Shown: positions 1 to 6,694 of the stretch, piece after piece
Numbering within the stretch: the stretch's first letter is position 1
Layout of the letters: each line of letters opens with the position of its first letter
IMG/VR virus record: IMGVR_UViG_3300047497_000022
Span: 1 to 20,204 of that record
Direction: 5' to 3' (one strand)
DNA: 20,204 nucleotides
Origin: a virus
Notes under the pieces: model-generated
Seen by the model: only the letters and a program-made list of their open reading frames with translations
Database searches by the model: none
What the model was told of the DNA's origin: nothing
Made by a program: the position numbers and the translations under genes

Positions 1-701
1 CCGTTGTTTCCGAGGTTGTAGCGGTCCGTCTTGAGCGGGTTCGTGCCCTTCGCCTTAAACGACCGGACGAGAGCCGAGGTCGAGCCGCCAGAAATCGACG
101 TGATGCCGGACGCCGTCGAGAGCGTGCCACCGATCGTGACCGCCGCTTCGCCGAAGTGAAACGGGATGGTCGATGGCTCGGTCGCCGCCGTGTATCCCTG
201 CGATGTCGACTCATTCCATCCGTCGACGGTGAGCGAGAGCTTCGCAAGCTCGCCGGCGGAGATGTCGAGTTCCCATTCGGTGACCTTGCATCCGTTGTAG
301 GAGAAAGGCTGAATCGACCCGGACGTCGTCGGGACGCCCTTTTGCGCGCTGAAGGAGTGTCCGAGGAGCGCTCCGGGGACGTGCGTTTGGAGGTATGCGG
401 CCGTGCCGCCGACTTGAACGGCCGTCGCCGCATAGGACCCGAGCATGTGCTTAAGCCAAAAGCCCATGCCCTTGTCGGTGACCTCGAGCGCGAGCTTTCC
501 GTCGACGGTGCGAGTGACGAAAGCCCGGCGACGCGCCTCTTTGTAGAGAGCGCCGCGGAGCGACTTCGACTCGACCGTCTTCTTCTTCAGTTCGAAGCCT
601 TCGGACTCGAATTCGTAGAAGCGCGTCGGGGCGACATAGGTCCCGACCGTGCTTTCGTCGGCGACGCCGAGCGTCGCGCCAAGTCCCGAGGGAATTCCCA
701 T
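1..701 (-). CDS. phage tail tube (major tail) protein, C-terminus beyond left edge
   Basis: Reading leftward from the ATG at 701, the frame stays open to the edge (233 codons, no stop), so the C-terminus is missing. The start MGIPSGLGATLGVADESTVG and later stretches such as FYEFESEGFELKKKTVESKS and a conserved W in VTEWELDISAGELAKLSLTVDG are typical of siphovirus tail tube proteins (Phage_tube families): beta-rich, with an early 'ATLGVADEST.GTYVAPTRF' segment. The subunit would polymerise into the tube through which DNA passes. A good AAGGAG Shine-Dalgarno sequence lies 9 nt before the ATG. It is the last gene of the head-tail series, as expected. Family assignment is from recognition of the sequence, not from a search. 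Confidence 0.85.
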   Translation of the reverse strand, partial: MGIPSGLGATLGVADESTVGTYVAPTRFYEFESEGFELKKKTVESKSLRGALYKEARRRAFVTRTVDGKLALEVTDKGMGFWLKHMLGSYAATAVQVGGTAAYLQTHVPGALLGHSFSAQKGVPTTSGSIQPFSYNGCKVTEWELDISAGELAKLSLTVDGWNESTSQGYTAATEPSTIPFHFGEAAVTIGGTLSTASGITSISGGSTSALVRSFKAKGTNPLKTDRYNLGNN

Positions 702-713
702 GAGTGAGGCTCC

Positions 714-1076
714 TTACTGAGCCGCCGGCGACGCCGGCGTGCTGTCGGTCGGTGCCGCTGGCGCGGCGGGTGCGGTTGCCGGGACGGGCCGAGCCGCCGG
801 CGAAGTCGGTGTCGGTGCGGGCGGAGCGCTCGGCTTCGTGACGTCGACTCGGGTCATGTACGGGTGCGAGAAGCCGACTCGGATCGGGTTCCCCTCGTCA
901 TCCCGCGCCACGACTGAGCCGTTCGCGATTGCTTCGTCCGTCTCGGGTTGCTCGTCGACGGCGAAGTAGATGTCGAGGTCGTCGGAGACGGTGAATTCGG
1001 CTCCCGGCTCGACAATTCGTCCGCCGAGGACGGAAACCTTGAGCGCTTCGTGATGTTCGTTTCGGTATGTACCCAC
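714..1076 (-). CDS. small structural-module protein with Pro/Ala-rich tail
   Basis: A 120-residue protein. I place the start at GTG 1076 because a GGAGGT Shine-Dalgarno sequence (1086-1091 on the plus strand) sits 9 nt upstream and just past the stop of the previous gene; a longer frame would run through that gene. Residues 1-75 are a compact beta-like region (LKVSVLGGRIVEPGAEFTVS). From about residue 80 the chain is low-complexity Pro/Ala/Thr, ending SPAAQ. It lies between the probable tail terminator and the tail tube gene, where small virion or connector proteins occur. I do not recognise a family. A virion decoration or tail-associated role is only a guess from position. Confidence 0.75.
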   Translation of the reverse strand: MGTYRNEHHEALKVSVLGGRIVEPGAEFTVSDDLDIYFAVDEQPETDEAIANGSVVARDDEGNPIRVGFSHPYMTRVDVTKPSAPPAPTPTSPAARPVPATAPAAPAAPTDSTPASPAAQ

Positions 1077-1095
1077 GGTTTGAAAACCTCCGTTA

Positions 1096-1587
1096 TTAGG
1101 CGGGCGGATTGAATGGGACCCGGTCGCTAATCCGGATCGAGAATGTGACGGTGACGGTTCGTCCGGCCGCGGCGGTAACTCCGTCGGAGCCTTTGACGCT
1201 GACCTTCTTCGGGATGCACCAACGCACGATGCCGCCGAGTGTCGGGTCGGTCGCGAGCACTCCGACGGCGACGTCGTAGAGCGCAAATGCGCCATCTCGA
1301 GCCGGCTTGTCGGTCGCGTCGCCGGTGAATGACGAGATCGTGATCGGGATTTCGAAGTCTTCGTCGAGGTAGCGAAGTCCGAGCACCTTCGGCGTGTCCT
1401 CACCGTCGGCGACCGGATTGATCGTGCCGCCTACCGCGATGATGCGGGAGAGTCCCTGACCACCATCTTCCGGGCCGGGAAAGCCGTCGCCGACAGTGAT
1501 CGTCGGATCGAGCGCGTGAACGGCCGTCGTGAAGTTAGAGACGAGATAGTCGATGACGTCCGGAATCTTCGAGTAAGTCGAGGACAC
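1096..1587 (-). CDS. probable tail terminator / tail completion protein
   Basis: A 163-residue protein starting at GTG 1587, which shares one base with the TAG stop of the head-tail connector gene (TAGTG). It opens with STYSKIPDVIDYLVSNFTTA, a helix followed by an alpha/beta fold, which fits the tail-terminator/neck proteins that cap the tail tube. The length (about 130-170 residues in that group) and position, between the connector and the tail tube gene, also fit. It ends with two TAA stops in a row (1093-1098). The call rests on synteny and general fold; I see no diagnostic motif, so a head-closure role is an alternative. Confidence 0.6.
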   Translation of the reverse strand: MSSTYSKIPDVIDYLVSNFTTAVHALDPTITVGDGFPGPEDGGQGLSRIIAVGGTINPVADGEDTPKVLGLRYLDEDFEIPITISSFTGDATDKPARDGAFALYDVAVGVLATDPTLGGIVRWCIPKKVSVKGSDGVTAAAGRTVTVTFSIRISDRVPFNPPA

Positions 1588-2219
1588 TATGAGAAGACCG
1601 GGTCACGTAGGGACGGCTGGCAAAGCTCCTTGACCGAGTTCGGGACGAGGAATCCCGAAGGCGTCTTCGTCATCGGCTCCGCCGCCGGGTCCCCGAAGGT
1701 CGGCCGGTTCCCCTGTTCCTGCGCCCACATGTGGCGAATGAGCTTGAGGGTTGCGAGCCGAATGTTTGGCCCGTCGAAACCGTCGGTGATTGCGAGCGAC
1801 GTCCGTCCGTAGACGTAGGTGATCGAGACATTCCCCGTGTTCTTGAAGAACGGGAATGCCGACGACCCCGCGCTCCGACGAGTGATGCGTCCGACCCTCG
1901 GATCGTCGATCGAGAAGCCGTAGTTGTCGACGGCGGCTCCGACCGGCTGATTCGTGAGGGTGTAGGTAGTGATCCCGATCGTCTCAACGATCGTCGTCAC
2001 GCTGATGACGGGAGCGTGCCAAAGGAAGATCGAGACGTCGCCACCGTCTCGAATCTCCGTCGTCGTGCGGGCAATGACCGGACCGACGATGTCTTCGATG
2101 ACGACGGATGCGGCGTCGATGAAGCCTTGGAGCTTCGTCCCTCCGTCGGCCGGCGTCGCGGTCATGTTGAGTTCCGCTTCGGCCTCGGCAAGCGAGACGA
2201 TTTGCGTCAGTCCGGACAT
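1587..2219 (-). CDS. head-tail connector (HK97 gp6-like adaptor)
   Basis: A 210-residue protein beginning MSGLTQIVSLAEAEAELNMT. Helical N-termini of the type 'vsLaeak.hL.i....D..l..li.aA...ie..tg' are characteristic of gp6/gp15-like connectors, whose ring sits beneath the portal; here the helix at about 29-45 is LQGFIDAASVVIEDIVGPVI. A beta insertion follows (WHAPVISVTTIVETIG, then a VSITYVYGR strand) and a C-terminal helix (IRLATLKLIRHMWAQEQGNR), the standard layout. It follows the capsid genes and precedes the tail terminator, as expected. I am fairly sure of the family, less so of exact equivalence to HK97 gp6. Confidence 0.8.
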   Translation of the reverse strand: MSGLTQIVSLAEAEAELNMTATPADGGTKLQGFIDAASVVIEDIVGPVIARTTTEIRDGGDVSIFLWHAPVISVTTIVETIGITTYTLTNQPVGAAVDNYGFSIDDPRVGRITRRSAGSSAFPFFKNTGNVSITYVYGRTSLAITDGFDGPNIRLATLKLIRHMWAQEQGNRPTFGDPAAEPMTKTPSGFLVPNSVKELCQPSLRDPVFS

Positions 2220-2223
2220 CTAC

Positions 2224-2376
2224 CTACCCCTCGACAGCTTCGACGTACTCGGCGCGCTCGCCGTCGGCCCACTTCTTCGCGTCTGCGACGGGAAGATCGA
2301 CCTCGGCACCTTTTGACCATCCGCCGGAGACGTCGACGAGAAAGCGGACCCGCCGGGTCTTCGGCCTAGATGCCAT
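2224..2376 (-). CDS. 50-residue head-module protein
   Basis: Starts at ATG 2376 (MASRPKTRRVRFLVDVSGGW) and ends 4 bases before the connector start codon. It overlaps the end of the upstream 125-residue gene by 11 nt. The frame stays open much further upstream, but that part would be an Arg/Ser-rich translation of the other gene, so I reject it. Short basic N-terminus, then a beta strand, then a pattern like 'G.EVDLP.ADAKKWADGERAEYV'. Such 40-80 residue proteins with a 'pG.eveLp...A..l...G.a' motif are common between capsid and connector genes in siphoviruses. Their function is not established. Confidence 0.65.
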   Translation of the reverse strand: MASRPKTRRVRFLVDVSGGWSKGAEVDLPVADAKKWADGERAEYVEAVEG

Positions 2377-2743
2377 TGGCGGCGACCGCCTCGACAACTG
2401 GCGCGGCGTCGGCGACGACGTTCTCGACGATCGGAGCGACCTCGGCAACGACCGGAGCCGCGGCCTCGACGACCTTCTCGACCTCGGCGACAACGGCCGG
2501 CGCTTCGTTCGGAGCGACCGCCTCGGCGACGTGAGCGACCGCTTCGCCGTCGCGGTGGACAATCTCGGCGGCGGCGCGGACGCGTGCCTCTTCGATCGAA
2601 ATGAAGTCGCCGACGCTGTGTGCGACGGACTGAATCTGACGCGCTGCGGCCTCGGCGAAGTCCTCGACGTCGACGAGAATCGCCGCGCCCGGATTCTTCG
2701 ACGAGCCGTCGGCGTTACGACTCGGGGATGCGATGGCGTCCAT
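2366..2743 (-). CDS. Ala/Val-rich helical head-module protein
   Basis: A 125-residue protein with a clear Shine-Dalgarno sequence (AAGGAGG, about 8 nt before ATG 2743). It is the first gene after the terminator that follows the capsid gene. Residues 1-45 look ordered and helical (DVEDFAEAAARQIQSVAHSV). From about residue 75 it is a near-repetitive Ala/Val/Glu/Pro string built from VVAEV, PVVAEV, PIVENV and PVVEAV units, ending AANGI. The composition suggests extended amphipathic helices. I do not recognise a family. A minor capsid, decoration or assembly role is inferred from position only. Confidence 0.7.
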   Translation of the reverse strand: MDAIASPSRNADGSSKNPGAAILVDVEDFAEAAARQIQSVAHSVGDFISIEEARVRAAAEIVHRDGEAVAHVAEAVAPNEAPAVVAEVEKVVEAAAPVVAEVAPIVENVVADAAPVVEAVAANGI

Positions 2744-2773
2744 ACAGACGCCTCCTTTCGTGACTTCGTGCGG

Positions 2774-2826
2774 AAAAGACCGAAGGGACCGGCGGAGCGT
2801 TGTTGCATCTCCGCCGATCCCCTCGG
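2774..2826 (-). terminator. intrinsic terminator downstream of the capsid gene
   Basis: On the minus strand an 18-bp stem (arms 2826-2809 and 2797-2780, including two G-U pairs) encloses an 11-nt loop. It is followed at once by UCUUUU (2779-2774). This is the one hairpin in the window with a proper U-run. It lies 36 bases after the capsid stop codon and 30 bases before the next start codon. It would reduce read-through into the connector and tail genes and stabilise the capsid mRNA end. Confidence 0.75.
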
Positions 2827-2861
2827 GTGAAACTTCTAAGCGGCGTCAGACGCCGTCCGAA

Positions 2862-4130
2862 CTAGCTCGCCGCGTTGACGTATGACTTCACGGCGTTTGC
2901 GTCGTCCGGCTTCGCGTCGAGGCGAAGGAAGCCGAAGAATCCGACCTGCAAGTAGTCGGCGTACCGCTCCTCGAGACGCATCATCTGCATGTCGAGCACC
3001 CGGCGCACGACGTACCCGGCTTCGAAGTCGCCGAAGGCGATCGACTTGGCGCTCGCGGCCATGTTCGGGAATGCCTGATCGATGAGGACCGGGTAGCCGA
3101 GCAAGAGGTCGGGAGCGGAGTCGACGAGCGACGGGTTCCACAACGGGTGACCCTGCGAGTCCTTCAGCTTCCGGATCGCTCCGAGCGTCAGGTCGTTCAT
3201 CGCGTACCGGCAGTTACCGAGCGCGCGGTAGGCCGGGTCGATGGAGTGCTCGAGGTCGACGAGGTCGTCGTAGATGACGGTCGAAACCTGACCCGATGCG
3301 CCGGTCTTCCCGGTCGTGATCGAGTTGAGGATTCCCGTCGGCTGAGACGAGCCGGTGCCGTTGACGAGGTGATTCGCCACGGCGCGGCCGATCCGCTGAC
3401 CGAGCTTCTTCGGGAGCCACGCGTCGAGATCAAACGCGGTGTCCTGCAAAAGCTCGAGGGAGACGAGGACGAGGTCGGACGTGTACGTGTAGGCGTTCAG
3501 CGTCTTTTGACCGATCGTGACGTCGGTTTCGGAAACCTGCGTGTTCTCGCCGAGAATGTGCCCGGCGTTCGACGTGTCGTCGTTCGACGGCCACGGGAGC
3601 GGCTGACCCGTCGAAGTCTCGATGACGTTGGCGACCCCGAGGAGTCCGCCGTAAGCCTTCAGGACTTCGGAGATGCGCCGCCAGTACCCGGACGGGACAA
3701 GGTAGCCACCCGCGGAGTTCGTTCCCTCCGACTGAGCACGACCTTCGACGGCTCCGGGCCGACGGTGACGCCCACGCATAAGCGAGCGCTCCTCCGGCTG
3801 AAGTCCCTCGATGCCGAAGCGGACGAAGTTCTCGAAGGCGCGGGAAACCCGCTCCTCCGTCTCCTCGTCGGTCGGGAGGACGGTCGTCGGGCGAAGCGTC
3901 GGGTCGTCGACGGGAGCGTCCGCCGACATGCGCGCCTCAAGCTCGGACTCGCGGTTCATGCGGTCGATGTCACCGGAAAGAGTCGAGATGCGAGCCTCGA
4001 TCTCATCCCACTTCGACCGCTCCTCGCTGGTCAGTTCGCGGCCCTCGCGCTCGGCGAGGTCGGTAATCGCGGTCATGTTCGACCACGCGTTTGCGCGCTC
4101 CTCGCGGAGCCTCTTCGTAAGTGCGCTCAT
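2862..4130 (-). CDS. major capsid protein, HK97 fold
   Basis: A 422-residue protein. Residues 1-66 are a charged helical delta/scaffold domain (coiled coil with E/R-rich heptads, MSALTKRLREERANAWSNMT), then a linker to about 130. The mature-like domain begins near the Gly/Ser stretch EGTNSAGGYLVPSGYW, a usual hallmark. HK97 signatures follow: the E-loop/spine region TYTSDLVLVSLELLQDTAFD, the A-domain segment LLLGYPVLIDQAFP, and the C-terminal LQVGFFGFLRLDAKP. Cleavage by the adjacent protease around residues 115-140 is inferred. ATG 4130 overlaps the protease TAA (TAATG), with GAAAGGAC about 8 nt upstream as ribosome site. A terminator follows the gene. Confidence 0.95.
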   Translation of the reverse strand: MSALTKRLREERANAWSNMTAITDLAEREGRELTSEERSKWDEIEARISTLSGDIDRMNRESELEARMSADAPVDDPTLRPTTVLPTDEETEERVSRAFENFVRFGIEGLQPEERSLMRGRHRRPGAVEGRAQSEGTNSAGGYLVPSGYWRRISEVLKAYGGLLGVANVIETSTGQPLPWPSNDDTSNAGHILGENTQVSETDVTIGQKTLNAYTYTSDLVLVSLELLQDTAFDLDAWLPKKLGQRIGRAVANHLVNGTGSSQPTGILNSITTGKTGASGQVSTVIYDDLVDLEHSIDPAYRALGNCRYAMNDLTLGAIRKLKDSQGHPLWNPSLVDSAPDLLLGYPVLIDQAFPNMAASAKSIAFGDFEAGYVVRRVLDMQMMRLEERYADYLQVGFFGFLRLDAKPDDANAVKSYVNAAS

Positions 4131-5152
4131 TAAATCGAGTCCTTTCGTTCATCGGCGGAGATGCCGTGGAATGCGGCGAGTGCGCGACCGCGCCTCGCCA
4201 GTTCGGCGACCGTTAGCGAGTGCGTCCGCGGCTCGTCTTGGTCGGTACTGCGGGTCGGAGTGCCGTCGTCGGGCGGCTCCGCTGATCGGAGTTCGGGGTC
4301 GTCGTCGGCCGATGGCTCGTCGACGATCGTCGGTGCGGGGTCTTCGTCCGGGTTCGGTACTCCGAGAATCCCGGCGATGAGAGGCTGTGCGGCGTCGACC
4401 GCGTCATCCGCTGCGGCGACGAGCGAGAGGACGAGGGACAAGTCCTCCGCCTCTTCGTCGGTGAGGCTGCGTCCTTCGGTGATCGCAAGGCCGATCGACC
4501 GGAGACGGTTCGAAGCCGGAGCCTCGAGCACTTCCTTCGATCGGAGCGCCTGAGCTTCACGGGCCGCGGAGATGGCGTCTCTCATGCTCGCTTCGGTGCC
4601 GGCGTAGGCGGGATTCGCCGTGACGCAAACGTCGATGAGCTTGACTTCGAGAAGCGTCCGGACCTCGACGTCGGCCGTCGTACCGTCCGAAAGCTCGACC
4701 GTCTCGATCGTCCATCGGTCCTGTACGCACTGAAAGAGGAAGGACATTCCGAAGATGTCACGGCGCTCGATCAAGATGACGAGGTCGTCGGCGTAGCTGA
4801 CCGGTGCCCAATCGGAATCGACGGCAAGGCCGGTCGCGTCCTGCGCTAGCCGGAGCGTGTCGTTCGACACTCGAGCGAGAACCTTCGTCGGGTCGTGCTG
4901 CTGAGTGAAGAGGACGTCCGCCTTGTCGGCGAGCGACTTCGAGAAGCATCCCGGCGCACACTGTTCGTAGAAACCGTAAGTGAGCGGGTTCCCGATCGCC
5001 GTCCGCTGATTGAACGTCGCGGCGTGGCCGACGAAGTGATACTCGGAGTCGAGGGAGATCGAGCGAGCCTCGAAGGTCCGCATTTCGAACGGTGCCGAGG
5101 CGGTCACCGACTGACGGCGGACGCGCTTCGGTCGGGTTTTGGTGATCGTCAT
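4130..5152 (-). CDS. prohead protease (HK97 family, peptidase S78/U35)
   Basis: A 340-residue protein. I choose ATG 5152, two bases after the portal stop codon, because the longer frame would translate the portal end as an Arg/Thr-rich string. The catalytic domain is residues 20-200: the VGHAATFNQR strand, the histidine motif LFTQQHDPTKVLARV (H86) and the serine motif IFGMSFLF (S137), then TLLEVKLIDVCVTANPAYAGT, all classic for HK97-type maturation proteases that trim the capsid delta domain. After about residue 200 there is an unusual ~140-residue extension: a helical stretch with an acidic Pro/Asp-rich linker (PNPDEDPAPTIVDEPSADDD) and a short C-terminal helix. It sits between portal and capsid genes, as expected. 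Confidence 0.92.
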   Translation of the reverse strand: MTITKTRPKRVRRQSVTASAPFEMRTFEARSISLDSEYHFVGHAATFNQRTAIGNPLTYGFYEQCAPGCFSKSLADKADVLFTQQHDPTKVLARVSNDTLRLAQDATGLAVDSDWAPVSYADDLVILIERRDIFGMSFLFQCVQDRWTIETVELSDGTTADVEVRTLLEVKLIDVCVTANPAYAGTEASMRDAISAAREAQALRSKEVLEAPASNRLRSIGLAITEGRSLTDEEAEDLSLVLSLVAAADDAVDAAQPLIAGILGVPNPDEDPAPTIVDEPSADDDPELRSAEPPDDGTPTRSTDQDEPRTHSLTVAELARRGRALAAFHGISADERKDSI

Positions 5153-5153
5153 T

Positions 5154-6488
5154 TCACTTCGCTTTCGACTGTTTGCCCGCGTCGGGCGAGTTCGGGTCGG
5201 TGTCGTCGTCATCGTCCGGGTCGTCGTCATCCGCCGACCCGCTGCCATCTCCGAGCGCCGGCTTTCCGGCTCCGGCGACGGGAATCTCCGTCGAGACGCC
5301 GATCCCCATATTCAGAGGCGTAAGCGGCTCGTCGAGGCCGTCGATCGGCTCGAGGTTTTCTTTCCGGCGCGCTTCGTTACGCGTCATCCATCCCCACTGA
5401 ATCGCCATGCCGTAGAACGTCGCCCGTGCGACGGCGTCGCCACGAAGCAAGTTCTCGACGAGGAATTCGGCGTACTGAGTCGTCGGCTCGACGACTTCCC
5501 ACGTCACGCGCTGTTCGATCCGGGTGAGCCACGCCTTCAAAGTGAAGGTGACGAGGCCCATGTTCTGTTGCTCGATCCCGCTTCCCCATGAGGTCGACTT
5601 CTCGACGTCGGAGAGAAGGTGCGGCGGTAGGCCGTACCACCGAGCAACGTCGATGACCTGCCACCGTCGGGTTTGGAGGAACTGAGCATCGTCCGGCGGG
5701 ATTTGGATCGGAACGAACGACGTCCCGGCGTCCATCACGGCGATGTCGTGACCGTGTCGAAGGCCGGCCATCTTCTCGCGCCAACGGGTCTTGAGCGCGT
5801 CCGCTTGCTCCGGCTGAAGGACCCGGTCGGTCGTCAAGATGCCGGAGAGAAGCGTCCCATTCCCGTAGAACTTCGCCGCGAGCGTGTCGGCCGCTTGACC
5901 GATGGCGATCGACTGACGAGCCATCGCAATAGGCGAGAGTCCCTGAATCCCGTCGTAGCCCATGCCCGGAATGTGCATGATCTCGTAGGTCGTGTACGGG
6001 TGACTCTGACCGTTCTTGTCAGTGACGACGAAGATTTTCCCGGCGTTCACGTCGGAGTCGGTGTCGGGATTGATGACGTCCGGCTTCACTCGCGACGGGT
6101 GGATCGGTCGAAGCTCGACGATAGAGCCGTAGGAGTTCCGGACCTTGTGAACGTAGGCATTCCCCCAAAGGAGGAGATGCAACATCACTTGCTCCCAAAG
6201 CTCGAAAGGCGTTGCGACCGCGCTCGGCCGGAAGAGCGGCCGGAGAAGGACTTCGGACTTGTCCGAATATCGGTACGTCTTCAGCGGAAGCCCGGCGACG
6301 AGGCCGGAGAGGAGAGAAACGGCCCGCCAAACTGCCGAGAATTTGAGTGCCGTCTGTTCGTTGATCGGTACGCCGGCGTCGGTCGGTGTCCCTCCGAAGA
6401 AGTCGAGGAGTCCCGCATCGGTGAGCGGTATCGACGGACTTTCGAAGGGATTCGTTCGACGCTCGACGCCCCCGAAGAGGCGAGCCAT
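5154..6488 (-). CDS. portal protein (HK97 family)
   Basis: A 444-residue protein, typical length for the HK97/lambda-type Phage_portal family. Hallmarks include ALKFSAVWRAVSLLSGLVAG near residue 50, LLLWGNAYVHKVRNSYGSI, the ELRPIHPSRVKP strand, EIMHIPGMGYDGIQGLSPI, and the late RWYGLPPHLLSDVEKSTSWG segment that precedes the wing/clip region. The last ~40 residues are an acidic linker (SADDDDPDDDDDTDPNSPDA) ending in KQSKAK, probably disordered. Twelve copies would form the DNA channel and bind the large terminase. The ATG overlaps the stop of the small membrane protein gene (TAATG), and the protease gene follows immediately. Confidence 0.95.
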   Translation of the reverse strand: MARLFGGVERRTNPFESPSIPLTDAGLLDFFGGTPTDAGVPINEQTALKFSAVWRAVSLLSGLVAGLPLKTYRYSDKSEVLLRPLFRPSAVATPFELWEQVMLHLLLWGNAYVHKVRNSYGSIVELRPIHPSRVKPDVINPDTDSDVNAGKIFVVTDKNGQSHPYTTYEIMHIPGMGYDGIQGLSPIAMARQSIAIGQAADTLAAKFYGNGTLLSGILTTDRVLQPEQADALKTRWREKMAGLRHGHDIAVMDAGTSFVPIQIPPDDAQFLQTRRWQVIDVARWYGLPPHLLSDVEKSTSWGSGIEQQNMGLVTFTLKAWLTRIEQRVTWEVVEPTTQYAEFLVENLLRGDAVARATFYGMAIQWGWMTRNEARRKENLEPIDGLDEPLTPLNMGIGVSTEIPVAGAGKPALGDGSGSADDDDPDDDDDTDPNSPDAGKQSKAK

Positions 6489-6694
6489 TACTTCGACGTC
6501 TCCGGCTGGCGCTCGATAGCGAAGATGACGGTCGCGCCGGCGACGATGTACGCCGCCGGTCGGTAAATCTGAGCGATGCCGGCGACAACTGAGCCGAGAG
6601 CGACGACCTCGACGATGATTTCCTTCGTCTGAGTCGTCTTCGTGCGGATTGCCTCGACAAACTTCGAGGCGGTCGTGCGAAAGCGCTTCACCAT
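6488..6694 (-). CDS. 68-residue two-helix membrane protein
   Basis: ATG 6694 lies inside the end of the large terminase gene (7-nt overlap, ATGGTGA), and the stop overlaps the portal start. The basic N-terminus (MVKRFRTTASKFVEAIRTKT) is followed by two hydrophobic stretches, IIVEVVALGSVVAGIAQIY and AAYIVAGATVIFAIE, split by a short RP turn: a helical hairpin with both ends probably cytoplasmic. Small membrane proteins between terminase and portal genes are known in actinophages but have no defined role. A holin is possible from the topology, but there is no endolysin nearby to support it. Confidence 0.75.
   Translation of the reverse strand: MVKRFRTTASKFVEAIRTKTTQTKEIIVEVVALGSVVAGIAQIYRPAAYIVAGATVIFAIERQPETSK

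Noticed and set aside
3147-4133. Long plus-strand open frame of 328 codons opposite the capsid gene
   Set aside because: It is the complement of a clearly recognised capsid gene; the translation is Arg/Val/Asp-rich without domains. Other long plus-strand frames (for example 5673-6566 and 18960-19739) are shadows in the same way, a consequence of high GC.
6488-6694. Holin assignment for the two-helix protein
   Set aside because: Topology fits, but there is no endolysin or lysis gene nearby and terminase-portal spacing proteins of this type have no shown lysis role.
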